Shown here: piece after piece, positions 9,224 to 19,867 of the stretch
How positions within the stretch are numbered: position 1 is the stretch's first letter
How the letters are laid out: each line of letters starts with the position of its first letter
Assembly: GCA_016748015.1 (NCBI GenBank)
Contig: JAAOMT010000586.1
Location: 248,001 to 312,000, forward strand
DNA: 64,000 bases
Origin: Geosiphon pyriformis
Taxonomy: Eukaryota; Glomeromycota; Glomeromycetes; Archaeosporales; Geosiphonaceae
Direction: 5' to 3'
Position numbers and translations under genes: made by a program
The notes under the pieces: model-generated
Told to the model about the DNA's origin: nothing
Seen by the model: only the letters and a program-made list of their open reading frames with translations
The model's database searches: none

Positions 9224-10152
9224 TGTTACAGGTGATTCTTTAGAGTGTCAAGTGAATAACAAACCCGTAACTTGGTGCTCAAAGCAATGGGTAATGATAA
9301 TAATCTGAAGGTATTTTATCTAAAGGTTTTCCAATTGAGTTTTTTGTATAATGGACAGAGATTCAATAGTAACTGTTTATTAGTAGTTTTCTGAAACTGT
9401 AGTTTCATCAATTGCTTGCTTAGCTTGATGGTTGATGATTCTCCTGATACAATATCCTCTATAAGTGTATACTAGTGCTGTTTCTTGACATCAGTTCCTC
9501 TGTAAGTCCTCTAAGAATAAGTATTGTTTAAGCAAGTTTATTCTTCTGTAAGTCCTCCAAAAGTAAGTATTGTTTGAGTAAGTTTTATTTCTCCATAAGT
9601 CCTCCAGGAGTAAATCCTTTAATCAAGTTAGTAGACAACAAAGAAAATAAAAAAAAGATAAAAGAGAAAATAAGAAATAAGCCAAGGCAATTTGCAAGTT
9701 AGTATTCCATCAATAGCTGTGATCAAGAGCTATTGTTTCAGTATGGTTAAGTATCAGTTACTATCAACATGAAGTGTTGATAGTGAAGAATGAATTTAAT
9801 ATAATGAATAATTATTTATTTGAAGATTGTGGTAACTAAGCTAAGGATTTTTGGTGTCAATTCTCTTTCTTTCTGCTTCTAATATTACTGTTATATATAC
9901 ATATTTGAGATTTCTCAATTCTTCAATTCCTTGCGACAAAAATCCTGGAATTTCTGGAATTCTGCAATTCCTGATGACAGGAATCCTGGAATTCTGGAAT
10001 CCTGCAATTCCTCACCAGAGAATCCTGAAATTCCTAGAATCCTGCAATTCCTCTGAGAGGAATTCTGGAATTCCACATTTACTATGTCTACTTCTGATTG
10101 GCTAATATCTACTTGCTAATAATAATATACTTCCTATATTCTATAAGTAACA
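9224..10152 (-). repeat. 5' LTR of the gypsy element (complete, 929 bp)
   Basis: The boundaries come from TGTTAC at 9224 and GTAACA at 10152, a perfect 6-bp terminal inverted repeat. The primer binding site follows immediately inside, and the outer edge matches where the left LTR ends. Transcription of the element would start here on the minus strand. The flanking base 10153 begins LINE sequence. Confidence 0.85.
9925..10075. repeat. Imperfect tandem repeats inside the 5' LTR
   Basis: This is the counterpart of the array at 541-690, with the same GGAATCCTGGAATTCTGG units and the same order of variants. Confidence 0.8.
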
Positions 10153-13100
10153 GTGGCCTTTTAAATACAAGGTTAAACTCTCTTTACAAACAGGCCAATA
10201 AGGATCAATAGAAGTTCAATTTTAAGGGTGCTGATGAGATTAAATGGAATAATTTTAAAAGTTCTATGCTGGCCAATGCTACATTGTTCTTGGGTGAATT
10301 TGTTGCGTCTATAAAGTTTTCGGATTTGGATGCTATGTGGTGTGTTGTATGCAAAGTTATGACTTTTTCAGCTAACAAAATTTTCAAAAAAAAGTAGTTC
10401 AAAGGGTTTGATGAAGTTTTCACCAAAGATTCTTCAAAATTTCATAAATTGGAGCTTTTGGTTTCTAGGATTGTTAAGACTTTACATGGGAAAGATGCTA
10501 GAAACTTTGTTTATCTTATGAAATGCTGGAGTTCTGTGGACAATGTTAAGTCTTCTGTTGTTCAAAATCTGGTGAATTCTGGTGCTGGTTCTAATTATAT
10601 TTGTTCTGTTCTTTTTGGTGCTAAGAAGTCTTATCATGCTTCCAAACTCACTGAGTCTCTAAGAGCTAAGAAAGCAAACATTAGGTCTGCCATTGATAAA
10701 AAAATGGAGAGCTTTAAGGTCAACAAGGGTCATACAATCAAGAGTGTGCTGGAGCATCCGTTTCGTAAAATGGTGCTAAACTATCTGATAGTTAATGATG
10801 ATCTGATTTTGAAACCTGATTTGGTTAAGTCTAAGGTAAATGTGATCATGGAGAGATAGACCAGAAAGCATCATGTGGCTAATAATATATCAATTAATTG
10901 GCACCATCAATATTAATCTTTGGAATATGTTTTTGATGAAGCCTTTTCTAGTGTAATATGTCCAATTAGTTTTAATGAATTCTTTGGGGTGATTTCTGAC
11001 TTGTCTGATGGCAAAGCTGCTGGCTTGTCTGGTATTTTGAATGAACTTTGGAAACATTGTGATAAGTCTGTTCTGAATATGCTTTTGGTGATTTTGAACC
11101 TTTGTTTGTCTGATAAATTGGTGCCTGGCCCTTGGAAAGAGACCTGGGTCTTGATGATTTTCAAACCATATAAATGAAAGGGTGTTTTGACCAATACTTG
11201 TCCTATTGCTTTGATCAAAACGACTTATAAGATTCTTTCTAAGATTCTTCTGACAGGATCTCCTCGGCATGTAGTGCTTTTGATGTCTTTTGTGGAGACA
11301 ATTTCTCAGTTTTAAAGGGTACGACAACTCAGTCTCCTATTTTCGCAATTGGTTCAGTAGTTGAAAATGCTTTGGAAAAGAATCAAGAGCTCTGGCTGGT
11401 TTTGCAGGACATGCAAAAAGCGTATGATTTGGTTGACTGGAAACATCTCAAAAATAGTTTGATCAAGATTAAGATGTGTAGCAAATTCATTCATTTTTTT
11501 GGCAACATTTACAATGATCATACCAACTGAGTTATAACAGATTTTGGTTTAACAGATGGTTATTGTGTACATAATGGTCTGAATTAAGGAGAAGTTTTCT
11601 CCCTCCTTTTATGGTAAATATTTTATGATCCTTTGTTGTATAAAGTCAAGTGTCAGGAGAGTGTATGTGAATATAGACTGAATTCTTATTTTATTTCTAA
11701 GAATGGTCATGCCAAATCTTGGGCTGGGCATTCTTCCTTTTTTGCTGCTGGTGCTTTCATTGATAATACAATTTGGATTGGTAGCAGTCAAAGCACTACT
11801 CAACATATTTTCAATGTTGCCAGTGAATTTTTTCGGATTAATGATATCTCAATTAACAATGACAAAACAGTGACAATTTCTATTAACAGTAGAGTCAATG
11901 ATCCTTCTTTTTCTATCAGTGGTCTGCCTATTTCAATCACCAAAAAGGGGGAGTTTCATTAATACTTGGGTATTTTTCTTTCAACTGAGGGTCTTTTTAA
12001 ATCTAGTTTGATAAGAGTGCATTCAAATATTTGTTTTTTTACTAATTTGGTTTTGAAGAAAGCTGTCTCAGATAAACAGTTTTTGTATTTGGTTTCAGCA
12101 GTTTTTTACCCTATTGTTAGCTATAGAACACAGTTTAGCTTTGTTTCTGTTGGTGTGTGCAACAAATGGAATGCTTTGATTTGCAAAGGCTTAAAGCTAA
12201 AATCTGGTCTTTTACTGAACTTTCCTAGTAATACAATTCACCACCCCTCTTTTTATGATTTGAAGTCTTTTTCACAGTTCAATCTAAGGGTAAGGTTGCT
12301 TTGCTTATTAGTTTTGTGAACTCTGACAGAATTTTGGGACACTTGTTCAGTCACAGGTCTCATGACTTACAGATTCTGTGTTGGTAGTCTGTCCATCCAT
12401 TGGTTTCCTCTGCTCATATTTGTGTCAATGTTTCTAATAATTTCTTAGCTGGTATAGTTTACATTCTTTTTGACTGCAAGTTATCTTTGGCCAGCTTTTT
12501 GGCCAGCTCTTTCTGGTTTTATGGTGGGGTACCTATGTCTGTTGTTCTTGGTGAGTCTTTGTTTTGCAAGTTTCTACCTTTTCTCTAGCATTATGGTGTT
12601 GTCTTTATGGACCAGCTTCATGATTATTATAGTTGTGTCTTTAGCTGGCACACTTTTAAGTAGTGGAAAAGACTGGACCCTCATAGTCTGGTTCCCAAAT
12701 GGTTTGAACTTTCTGTTGTATTTTTTGTGGCTTCTCGTTTTTCTCCCTTGGCATTGGCTGATGTTGGCTTTCTGGACATTTGTGGTTCTAATGATTTTGT
12801 GTCTGTTTGTGATTGTCTTTCTTGGATTGGTGCTGATAGTTTGTCTGTGTACACAAATGGTTCATTGAAGAATTTGGGCATGATTAATTGTAGGGCCGAA
12901 GCTGCTGCCTTTTTTGAGGACATTAATTTGGGTTTGGGTGTCGGTGTTCAGGACTTAGTGTTATCTATTTTAATGGAGCTGCAGGCTATAGTATTGGCTC
13001 TGAAGTGCATGCCTGCAGCTCATTTTGTTCATCTGTTTTTGGATAATCAGGTGGCTTTGGATGCTTACAGGTCGGAGTCTGACCTAGTGTGTCCTGATTT

Positions 13101-14128
13101 TTGCAATCAGTATTGGGTCAAGCATCAGCATATTAGGAATGTTATCCATAGTAAGAATTTAAGAGTTAAATGGCACAAGATTAAGGGCCACTCTGGTATT
13201 TTAGGGAATAATTGTGCTAATAGCATTGCTAATGCTGCATCTCTTTCTGGTTGGTATCTTCTTCCTTATGTTAGTGAATATTTTTTGTTGGCAGATGGTG
13301 GTGTTGTTTTTAGTAATTCTAGGCACTTTGTTTGTGATGTTTTTCATGCTGTTTGTTGTGCACATTGGGAGGTTGGTTTTGGTTCTGGATTTCTAGATGG
13401 TGATTTGTGTTCAGATGTTAATTGGCTTTGTTCTTCCAGAGTTTGGCATCCTGATTTGTATATGGCCACTGGTTTTACCAGCAGACTGACTGCTGATACT
13501 TGAACTTACCTCATGAAGACTTTACACTGTTGGCTTCCTATGGCTGTTCGAAAGCGCATTTATGATAAATATTACCCTAGTGTTCTGTGTCTGTATTGTG
13601 GTGAGATGAAGGTGTCTAATCATGTGTTTTTTTGTGTAGTTGATGATTCAGCTTGTTATCAAGTCTTGGAATCTTGTATGTTTTCTTGGAGGGTGTTTTT
13701 TGGTCTCTCTTTTTCTTCTTTGGGTGTATTACAGCTGCTGTTAACCTGTGCTTTGGACTTTCTGGTTCCTCAACTCTTTACAAGGGTTTTGTTTTTAATG
13801 AATGGCTTCGGGAGGCTATTTCTGTCTTCCATGATCCCAAAGTTGCTGGTGTTAAAATTGCTGATTTTGTGCGATCTATTTGTCTTGCTTTTAGGAATGA
13901 CATTTGGTTGGTCTGTGCTAAGCATCATGCATTTATGAAAAAGAATGGCCTGATTCCAGTAGATGGCTTGATCTCCATCTCAGTTTCTGGTTTGGTTTTG
14001 GGTTTTCAACTGGTGTGATTAAATTGCTTGGTATTGCTAAAGCTTTTGGGATCCATTTTGGCTTTTGCAAGTCTTGTGCATTTTTTTCAGGTATTGATGA
14101 CCTGGTTTCTGTCAATATAAATGCATAG
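10153..14128 (+). pseudogene. LINE A ORF2 remnant: RT, RNase H, Cys/His C-terminus
   Basis: The segment encodes the part after the endonuclease. RT blocks include DGKAAGLSGILNELWKHCD (about 11006), the STTQ-type QSPIF block near 11330, and the active site as AGAFIDNTIWIG. In that box the second Asp of FxDD is Asn (11756-11767). A ribonuclease H domain follows (12820-13250) with VYTNGSLKNLG (first Asp replaced by Asn), MELQAIVLAL, DNQVALDAY and KIKGHSGI. Then comes CLYCGEMKVSNHVFFC (about 13591), a C-x2-C-x7-H-x4-C cluster. At least three frame changes and many stops make it non-functional. Confidence 0.88.
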
Positions 14129-14257
14129 TGTTGTCCTGACTGGCTCAAATGGCTAGTCACATGTAGAAAATGCATGATTCATGTTTAGTTTAGATCATTT
14201 CCTTGATGTATAGTTCTAAGTGGTGTTTGGATCTCACTCATTAAATAAATAAATAAA
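10153..14257 (+). mobile_element. LINE copy A, 3' part, interrupted by the gypsy element
   Basis: The sequence is collinear with LINE copy D from about 51380 to its end. The match begins directly after the gypsy LTR, so the 5' part should lie left of the window on the other side of that element. It ends with the family 3' UTR (CACATGTAGAAAATGCATGA, about 14157) and a TAAA-type tail near 14240-14257. The gypsy insertion is younger than this LINE. Confidence 0.88.
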
Positions 14258-14807
14258 ATAAAAATTTTTAAAATTAAAAAAACATATTGGTCAATTTATT
14301 TATAAAATTTTTTACTTATTAAAATATTAATTTAATTATATTTTTCTAATAATAATTATTTATAAATAAAACATAATTTATTGTTTTATTTTTTATTTTG
14401 TTTTAAGTAGTTAAATCATTTTGAATAACAAGTTTTATAATAATAATAAATATAGTTTTTGAATATATATAAACTTTTATAGATAAAAGTTTTTTGTTAC
14501 AATTTTTGTATTTAAATAAGATATAAACTGATTTTTTTGGTTTTTATTTTAAGTAAAAAACATACTAATCATTAGTTTGTTTAGTTGTTAATATTGATTT
14601 AACATAGTAATTTAATATTTTGATTAAAAAATTGTTAATTATAATTTAAAATTATTGAAAATTTGTTGTTTGGTTTTTTTAATGTAATTAGATTATAAAT
14701 TAAATATTATATAGATTATAATAATTGGTTTTTTTTTCTTTTTTTTAAATTTAATATAAATATTTTTTTAAAATATTTATTAAAAATACTATAAATAATA
14801 AGGAAAA
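14258..14807. other. AT-rich spacer between LINE copies A and B
   Basis: Over 80 percent A+T by eye, with homopolymer runs and no coding sense in any frame. I see no feature beyond the A tail on its left. Confidence 0.6.
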
Positions 14808-15986
14808 AAAACTTTTTCTCTCTTTTGTTTCAAATTACAAAAAAAAAGTCTAAAAGTTTTTTGAAAGAAATTTTTTTTTTACAATTCAGTATGATAAATT
14901 TAAATTATTTTTGCTTAATTATGAGACCACTGTTGGTGCTAGTATTACTGTTATAAAGAAGATGATTAAAAATTCTGATTTAGCTGAAGGTTTTATGCCT
15001 GTGTTGTTAAGAAAGAAAAAGAGAGATGGTACTTTAAAAGATAATGTTAAAGCTAAAAAAATTTTTGTCAAAGTGGTTGGTAATCATTCTTGAGGTTTAG
15101 AAGCTAATAATACTACTGAGTTTAATGGTGTTCACATAAAAGAGGAGTGTCTGGTTGAGGAAATTAGTTTCAACTATAATAATAGGACTACTTTTAATGG
15201 CAAAAATACTGACCAAATGCCAAAGAGTTCATGTGTTAAGACCAAAAAAGCTCTGAAGAAGCCATTGAGTAAAATCAATTTTCTGAGTGATAGCAATGAT
15301 GATGATGTTTTATTGGATGTTCTTCTGGTTTTTTCTCCTTCTTTGAAAGTTTTGGTTGATATTCCAGTTAAAAAATTATTTACTTTAAATATTGACTTAG
15401 ATAAAGTAATTGGAAAATTTTCTTAAAAGAAGCTAGTGGCAATTAGAAAATTATTTTCAAAAATCAATGGTTTTGGAAAGGCTTTTACTCCCTCAAAATT
15501 TTTTGGGATTATTTGGACAATATTTACTTCCAAATTGAGCTTGGTACAAGCTTCTAAAATAGCAATAATAGCAAAGATCTTGGTAAACACCAATCTTAAA
15601 AAATTTTTTAGTTATTCAGATTGGACTGTGGTAGTAAAAAAAATTCCTATTAGAACATCAGCTGAGGCTGTGTGTACTGTGTTTTTTGAGTTTAGTACTA
15701 TTATGTCAATTAAAATGCAGTTGGTAGAGCTATGGCAAAAAGCTGTGGTAGAGTTTATCCAATCTGATCAGGCTGATTTGGTCATAGTTAGATGGTTCAT
15801 CTTAATCAGAAAAGATGCTGTAAGAGTGGCTAAGGCTAATTTAGACAAGAAATAGTGAAATACAAAAAATCAATATAGAGCACTGCTCTATACACTACTA
15901 ATAAGCACTAATGCTTATAACATTTGAGATTTTATTGGTTCTGTGGGTGGAAAAACATGCATTATTGATTGACATCCAATTATATA

Positions 15987-16200
15987 TAGTGAACTTTTTC
16001 TATAGTCTCTCTGGTTATAATTACTATCTTCTTATAATCACATTTTTTTAAAAACCAAAACCATTTATATATAATATTATCTTCTTATAGTCACTTTTAC
16101 TATATATATCTTCTTATAGTCTCTATTTCCACAAATATGATAGCAGAATATAAGTAATTTCCACTCTCTATAGTCACATTATAATTATATAATATTTAAT
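15987..16200 (+). repeat. Left terminal and subterminal repeats of the pogo-like element
   Basis: After the terminal repeat, the motif TATAGTC or TATAATC, usually in the context CTTCTTATAGTCnC, recurs at least seven times in about 200 bp. Fewer copies lie near the right end (about 20100-20160). Such clusters often bind the transposase; that role is inferred. Confidence 0.7.
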
Positions 16201-16231
16201 CAAACATGTACAATCAGGGAGATTTCCCAAT

Positions 16232-16636
16232 TTGTTAATAAAAATCATTCTTTTTATAATAGTAAAAAAAATTAGAAAAGTTTCTGAAAATGATTATAGA
16301 ACACTAAACAAAATTTTTGAAATATTACAACATTCAATTACTCTTCTTCTTTATAAGCTATCACTGCCATCAGAAGACAATGACAGAACTATTATATCTG
16401 GCTTGTTGTTTGTGAGTATTATGAGAGTTTTAATAATAGTTGACATATGGTACAGTACTGCTGCTCTTGATGCTTTGGAAACTGGTGGTGTTTCAGAGGC
16501 TAATAGTGCTTTGGAAACTGTTGCTGCAAGTATCAATGAAGTTACTCTGGATCAAACTTTGGCTAACAAGATTACTTTTTTTCCATATTGGGAGAAGAAA
16601 TTAACAGACCTACAAACAAGAATAATGGCTCAATGA
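16232..16636 (+). other. Open frame of 134 codons, coding status unclear
   Basis: The frame has an unusual acidic and Ala/Thr-rich middle (ALDALETGGVSEANSALETV). It lies between the left end of the transposon and the antisense gene. Its first third is hydrophobic and AT-driven. I recognise no domain. Up to about 17060 I find nothing else convincing; the open frame at 16870-17058 has no recognisable content. Confidence 0.25.
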
Positions 16637-17059
16637 GATCCTCCGAGAACAAGTTTGTTAATAGAACATTATTTGAGCAAATCAATTGGAAATGGAGTTT
16701 GAATTTACCTTTCCTTAGAAAAAGAAATGTAACTAGTAATAAAACTCAGAGCATAAAAATTCTGATATATACCCAATAAATACATTTTTACACCAATTTT
16801 GGCATTTGCGATTAAAAAAAGGCTCTATACTAGCAATAATATTCATCATTCAACCAATATTTAATATTAGTGAGCAAAAGTTTGACTAATAGTTTTAAAG
16901 ATGTATTAAAAATCAACTTTTTTGGGGCAAATAAATCCATGTTAAATGCTTTTCATAATCCAAACATAATCATGCAGAATGAAGATTTGGACCTAAATTC
17001 AACATATCATGTTTTAAAAATGCCAATTATAAATAGTAATATATTCAATCCAAGATAAA

Positions 17060-18340
17060 CAAAACTGTACACAATACAATATATTTTTAACTTCTTGAAG
17101 AATATTTATTAGGCTGTTACATGATTAATTTGATAAGCTTCAAAAACATGATTACTTAAAAGAGGTATTAGAGAGTTAATAATAGGTAATAGTTGTGATT
17201 TTATTAACAAATTTACATTTTTTGATGATTTGCTTCTTTAATTGTTACTGGAATTGGTTTCCAAGTACTTAACAATGTTTTTTTAATTCGCCTTGCTTTA
17301 AAAAAGTCTATTTTTTTCATCTGTGCAATTTCATTGAATTTTTTTATTTCTTCACTTAATATTCATTTATGGCCAATATCATGAAAAACACGATTAGAGA
17401 CATTTGGATTTACAAACTGTGTCTTTTTTATCTGAACTCAAAATCAATTTGATTCAGCAATAAAACTAGAATGTGTATGAAATCTGTATATTTCACTTTT
17501 AGAATATTTGATGACATTAAAAAGGTTAGTATGCAATCTCTTAAATTTGATACAGTTATATACTGCAATTTTCCAATATTGTTGTGAAGGTATAGAAAGA
17601 ATTAATGATTTGAGTGTTTTGTTAATTTCTTCAAATATTGTATTATGGCCTTGATGTTGATTTGAAAGTTTAGATCAAGAAATTACAATTCTTTCTTGAA
17701 TTAGCTTGCAAACTTCAGACTTTAATTATAGCCATTGTTCTTCATCAGCAATTTCAATTAATTGGTAAATAGAATGACACTGAGCAGACCAAATTGGTGC
17801 AAACATTCATCTAGCCACAAGTCTTAATAAAGACCTATTGAAACAAACTCCAATGTAAAAGTTAATAATTGCTTGTAAATAAAAAAAGACTTGTTCATAC
17901 TTTAACCTGAATGTAGAATTTGTTTCATTTTAGGCCCATTCTAAGTAACTTTTAACAGATGAATTTTCCTTAGAAACAATATATGGCCACATTAATTCGG
18001 AAACTATTGCATGTTTATATATATTACATATCAAATCCCATGACTTATGATGATCAGAACATTTTTTAAAAAACTGCAGTTGACTTTCACTCTGATATCC
18101 CTAACATTGTGCAAAGTATTTTATATCAATATTTCAATTAATATAGGTGTTGCTGTGTTTGGAGAGCTTGACAACATGACATTGTACTATCTTCTATGCA
18201 ATTATGCAAGTATGTGGAGGATCAAATTAACAGCCTTCATTATTGATCATTAGTTGGAGGTAAGAGGCAAAAAGTGTTGCAGATGCATTATCAAAATTAG
18301 GTTTTTTTTTACCAAGAATCTGTCATTTGCACTTAGAATT
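17060..18340 (-). pseudogene. Antisense protein gene inside the pogo-like element, unknown function
   Basis: On the minus strand one reading frame runs from about 18340 to 17180 with roughly a dozen nonsense codons (all TGA or TAA) and no indel, then shifts once and continues to about 17060. About 425 residues can be read, e.g. NFDNASATLFASYLQL, FDPPHTCIIA, FFKKCSDHHKSWDLICNIYK, ELMWPYIVSKENSSVKSYLEW, LKYEQVFFYLQAIINF, MFAPIWSAQCHSIYQLIEIA and SNQHQGHNTIFEEINKTL. Most stops sit where Arg (CGA) is plausible. It resembles uncharacterised proteins common in Glomeromycotina and perhaps the fungal DUF6589 group; that is a memory-based guess. It is convergent with nothing and divergent from the transposase 180 bp away. 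Confidence 0.72.
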
Positions 18341-18523
18341 TTACAGTTAAATTAAAACCTTCATTTTTATAATTTGGCCACTTTTTATAATCTAAGACAC
18401 CTTATATAATATAAGACACCTCACATGTCTGATTAGATATAAGGCAAAATGACATTTGAGACATAACAGATACATCAATGCATTATAAAAGCAAAATGAA
18501 ATAAAAAGTGTGTTCTTATTAAC

Positions 18524-19867
18524 ATGCCAAAAAATGCGAACCAAAAGTGAGCAGCAATCTTCTTGAAGACTAAAAAGGCTCTCTGCCAGTACAAACTAGA
18601 GCATCCTAACTACTCAGCAAATAGACTTATTGAAATATTTAATCTAAAGATTAACTGCTCCACTGTAATAAAGATACTCACAAAATCAGACCAATGGATT
18701 GAAAAAAATGTATTTGGCAACTCTGGTCAATTGACAAAGAACAGGAAAGAGATGTTTCTAAAAATAAATGATGTACTGAGAGAATGGATGCTTGGAGCAC
18801 TAGCTACCAACTGCATTCTTACTGGAAAAATTTTACAAACAAAAGCCCTCAAGTTTGCTGAAAAGTTTCCAAAAGAAAATAACTTTAAAGCATCAGATGG
18901 TTGGTTAGAAAAGTTCAAGAAACGTCACAATTTGCACCACATTAAGATGTATGGTGAAGCAAACAGTGCCCCCTTAGAAATTTTACCAGAGAAACAAGAG
19001 AAACTGCATGAAATTATCAGTGAATATGATCTAAATAATATTTACAATGCTGATAAGACAGCATTATTCTTTATAATGCCACTAAATGCAACTTTGGCAA
19101 CAAGATCTACCTCTGGCACCAAGTGTAATAAGAGTTGAATTACCATACTTCTTGCTTGTTGCAGTCTTTAATTATCAGTAAAGCCATAAAGCCACAATGT
19201 TTTTGCAATATTAATATAAATGCACTTTCAATCACTTATCGTTACAATACAAAAGCATGGATGCAAACTGATATTTTTAGTGAATGGCTTAATTTATTAA
19301 ATAAAAAAATGTGTTGTAAGAAAAAAAAAGATTTTACTATTGCTTGATAATGCTGGTCCCCATGGTAGAGAACCTTCCGTATTATCTAATATTATGATTA
19401 AATACCTACCATCCAATACAACATCTCATTTGTAACCATTAGATATAGGAATTATTGTATTTTTTAAGGCACAATACTGAAAGTTGTTTCTTTTTCATCT
19501 TATTAATCAGTATGATAACAAGATTTTAATATCAATAGTAATATTAAAGGATACAGTTGACTTTTTAATTAATGCGTAGTCAGCAGTAACAACAATTACA
19601 ATCCAAAACTGTTGGTATCATATGAGAATTCTGAATAATAGTCAAATGCCAGCCTATCTATTAGATATTGAACAAGAACTTCTACAAAAAGTACAAGTTC
19701 TTATTGAGCATGTTGATATTGACAAGTTTGAACCATTATTTACTTATGCCTTAGAGGATGAAATTGTGGATTTTATTAACAATAAGTATAGTAAAAATTC
19801 TAATGCAAATGAAGATTTAGAAAGTGAAAATGAAAATGAACCTTTGCTTTTGCTATTTATATATTAA
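18524..19867 (+). pseudogene. pogo/Tigger-like transposase (CENP-B HTH and DDE_1)
   Basis: It starts at ATG 18524. An N-terminal helix-turn-helix region (KKALCQYKLEHPNYSANRLIEIF, about residues 14-50) is followed by a CENP-B/Tc5-type second HTH (MFLKINDVLREWM to GWLEKFKKRHNL). The catalytic core comes next: IYNADKTALF holds the first Asp and LLLDNAGPHG (about 19340) the second. SNTTSHL stop PLDIGII (about 19410-19450) holds the third, fitting the pogo DDD type. The acidic tail (NEDLESENENEPLL) is usual for the family. A TGA at codon 9, a stop at 19136 and frame changes in 19140-19340 break it. Confidence 0.87.

Larger units (their letters stand above)
1..10152 (-). mobile_element. Ty3/gypsy LTR retrotransposon, nearly full length, decayed
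   Basis: Two direct repeats flank a minus-strand coding region with the order gag, CCHC knuckle, aspartic protease, Cys-rich linker, dUTPase, reverse transcriptase, RNase H, integrase and C-terminal extension. RT before integrase is the Ty3/gypsy order. Gag and protease share one minus-strand frame; dUTPase and RT are in a second, integrase in a third, and the 3' end returns to the first, so several indels have accumulated besides nonsense codons. The element begins about 162 bp left of the window, because base 1 aligns with 9386 in the right LTR. To the right it abuts LINE sequence, so it inserted into LINE copy A. It cannot be autonomous: protease, RT and integrase have each lost a catalytic acid. 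Confidence 0.93.

Noticed and set aside
9374-10152. A shorter LTR starting at TGTTTATTAG (9374)
   Set aside because: No TGG-type primer site adjoins it and the inverted repeat is only 4 bp. The 9224 start has a primer site and a 6-bp inverted repeat.
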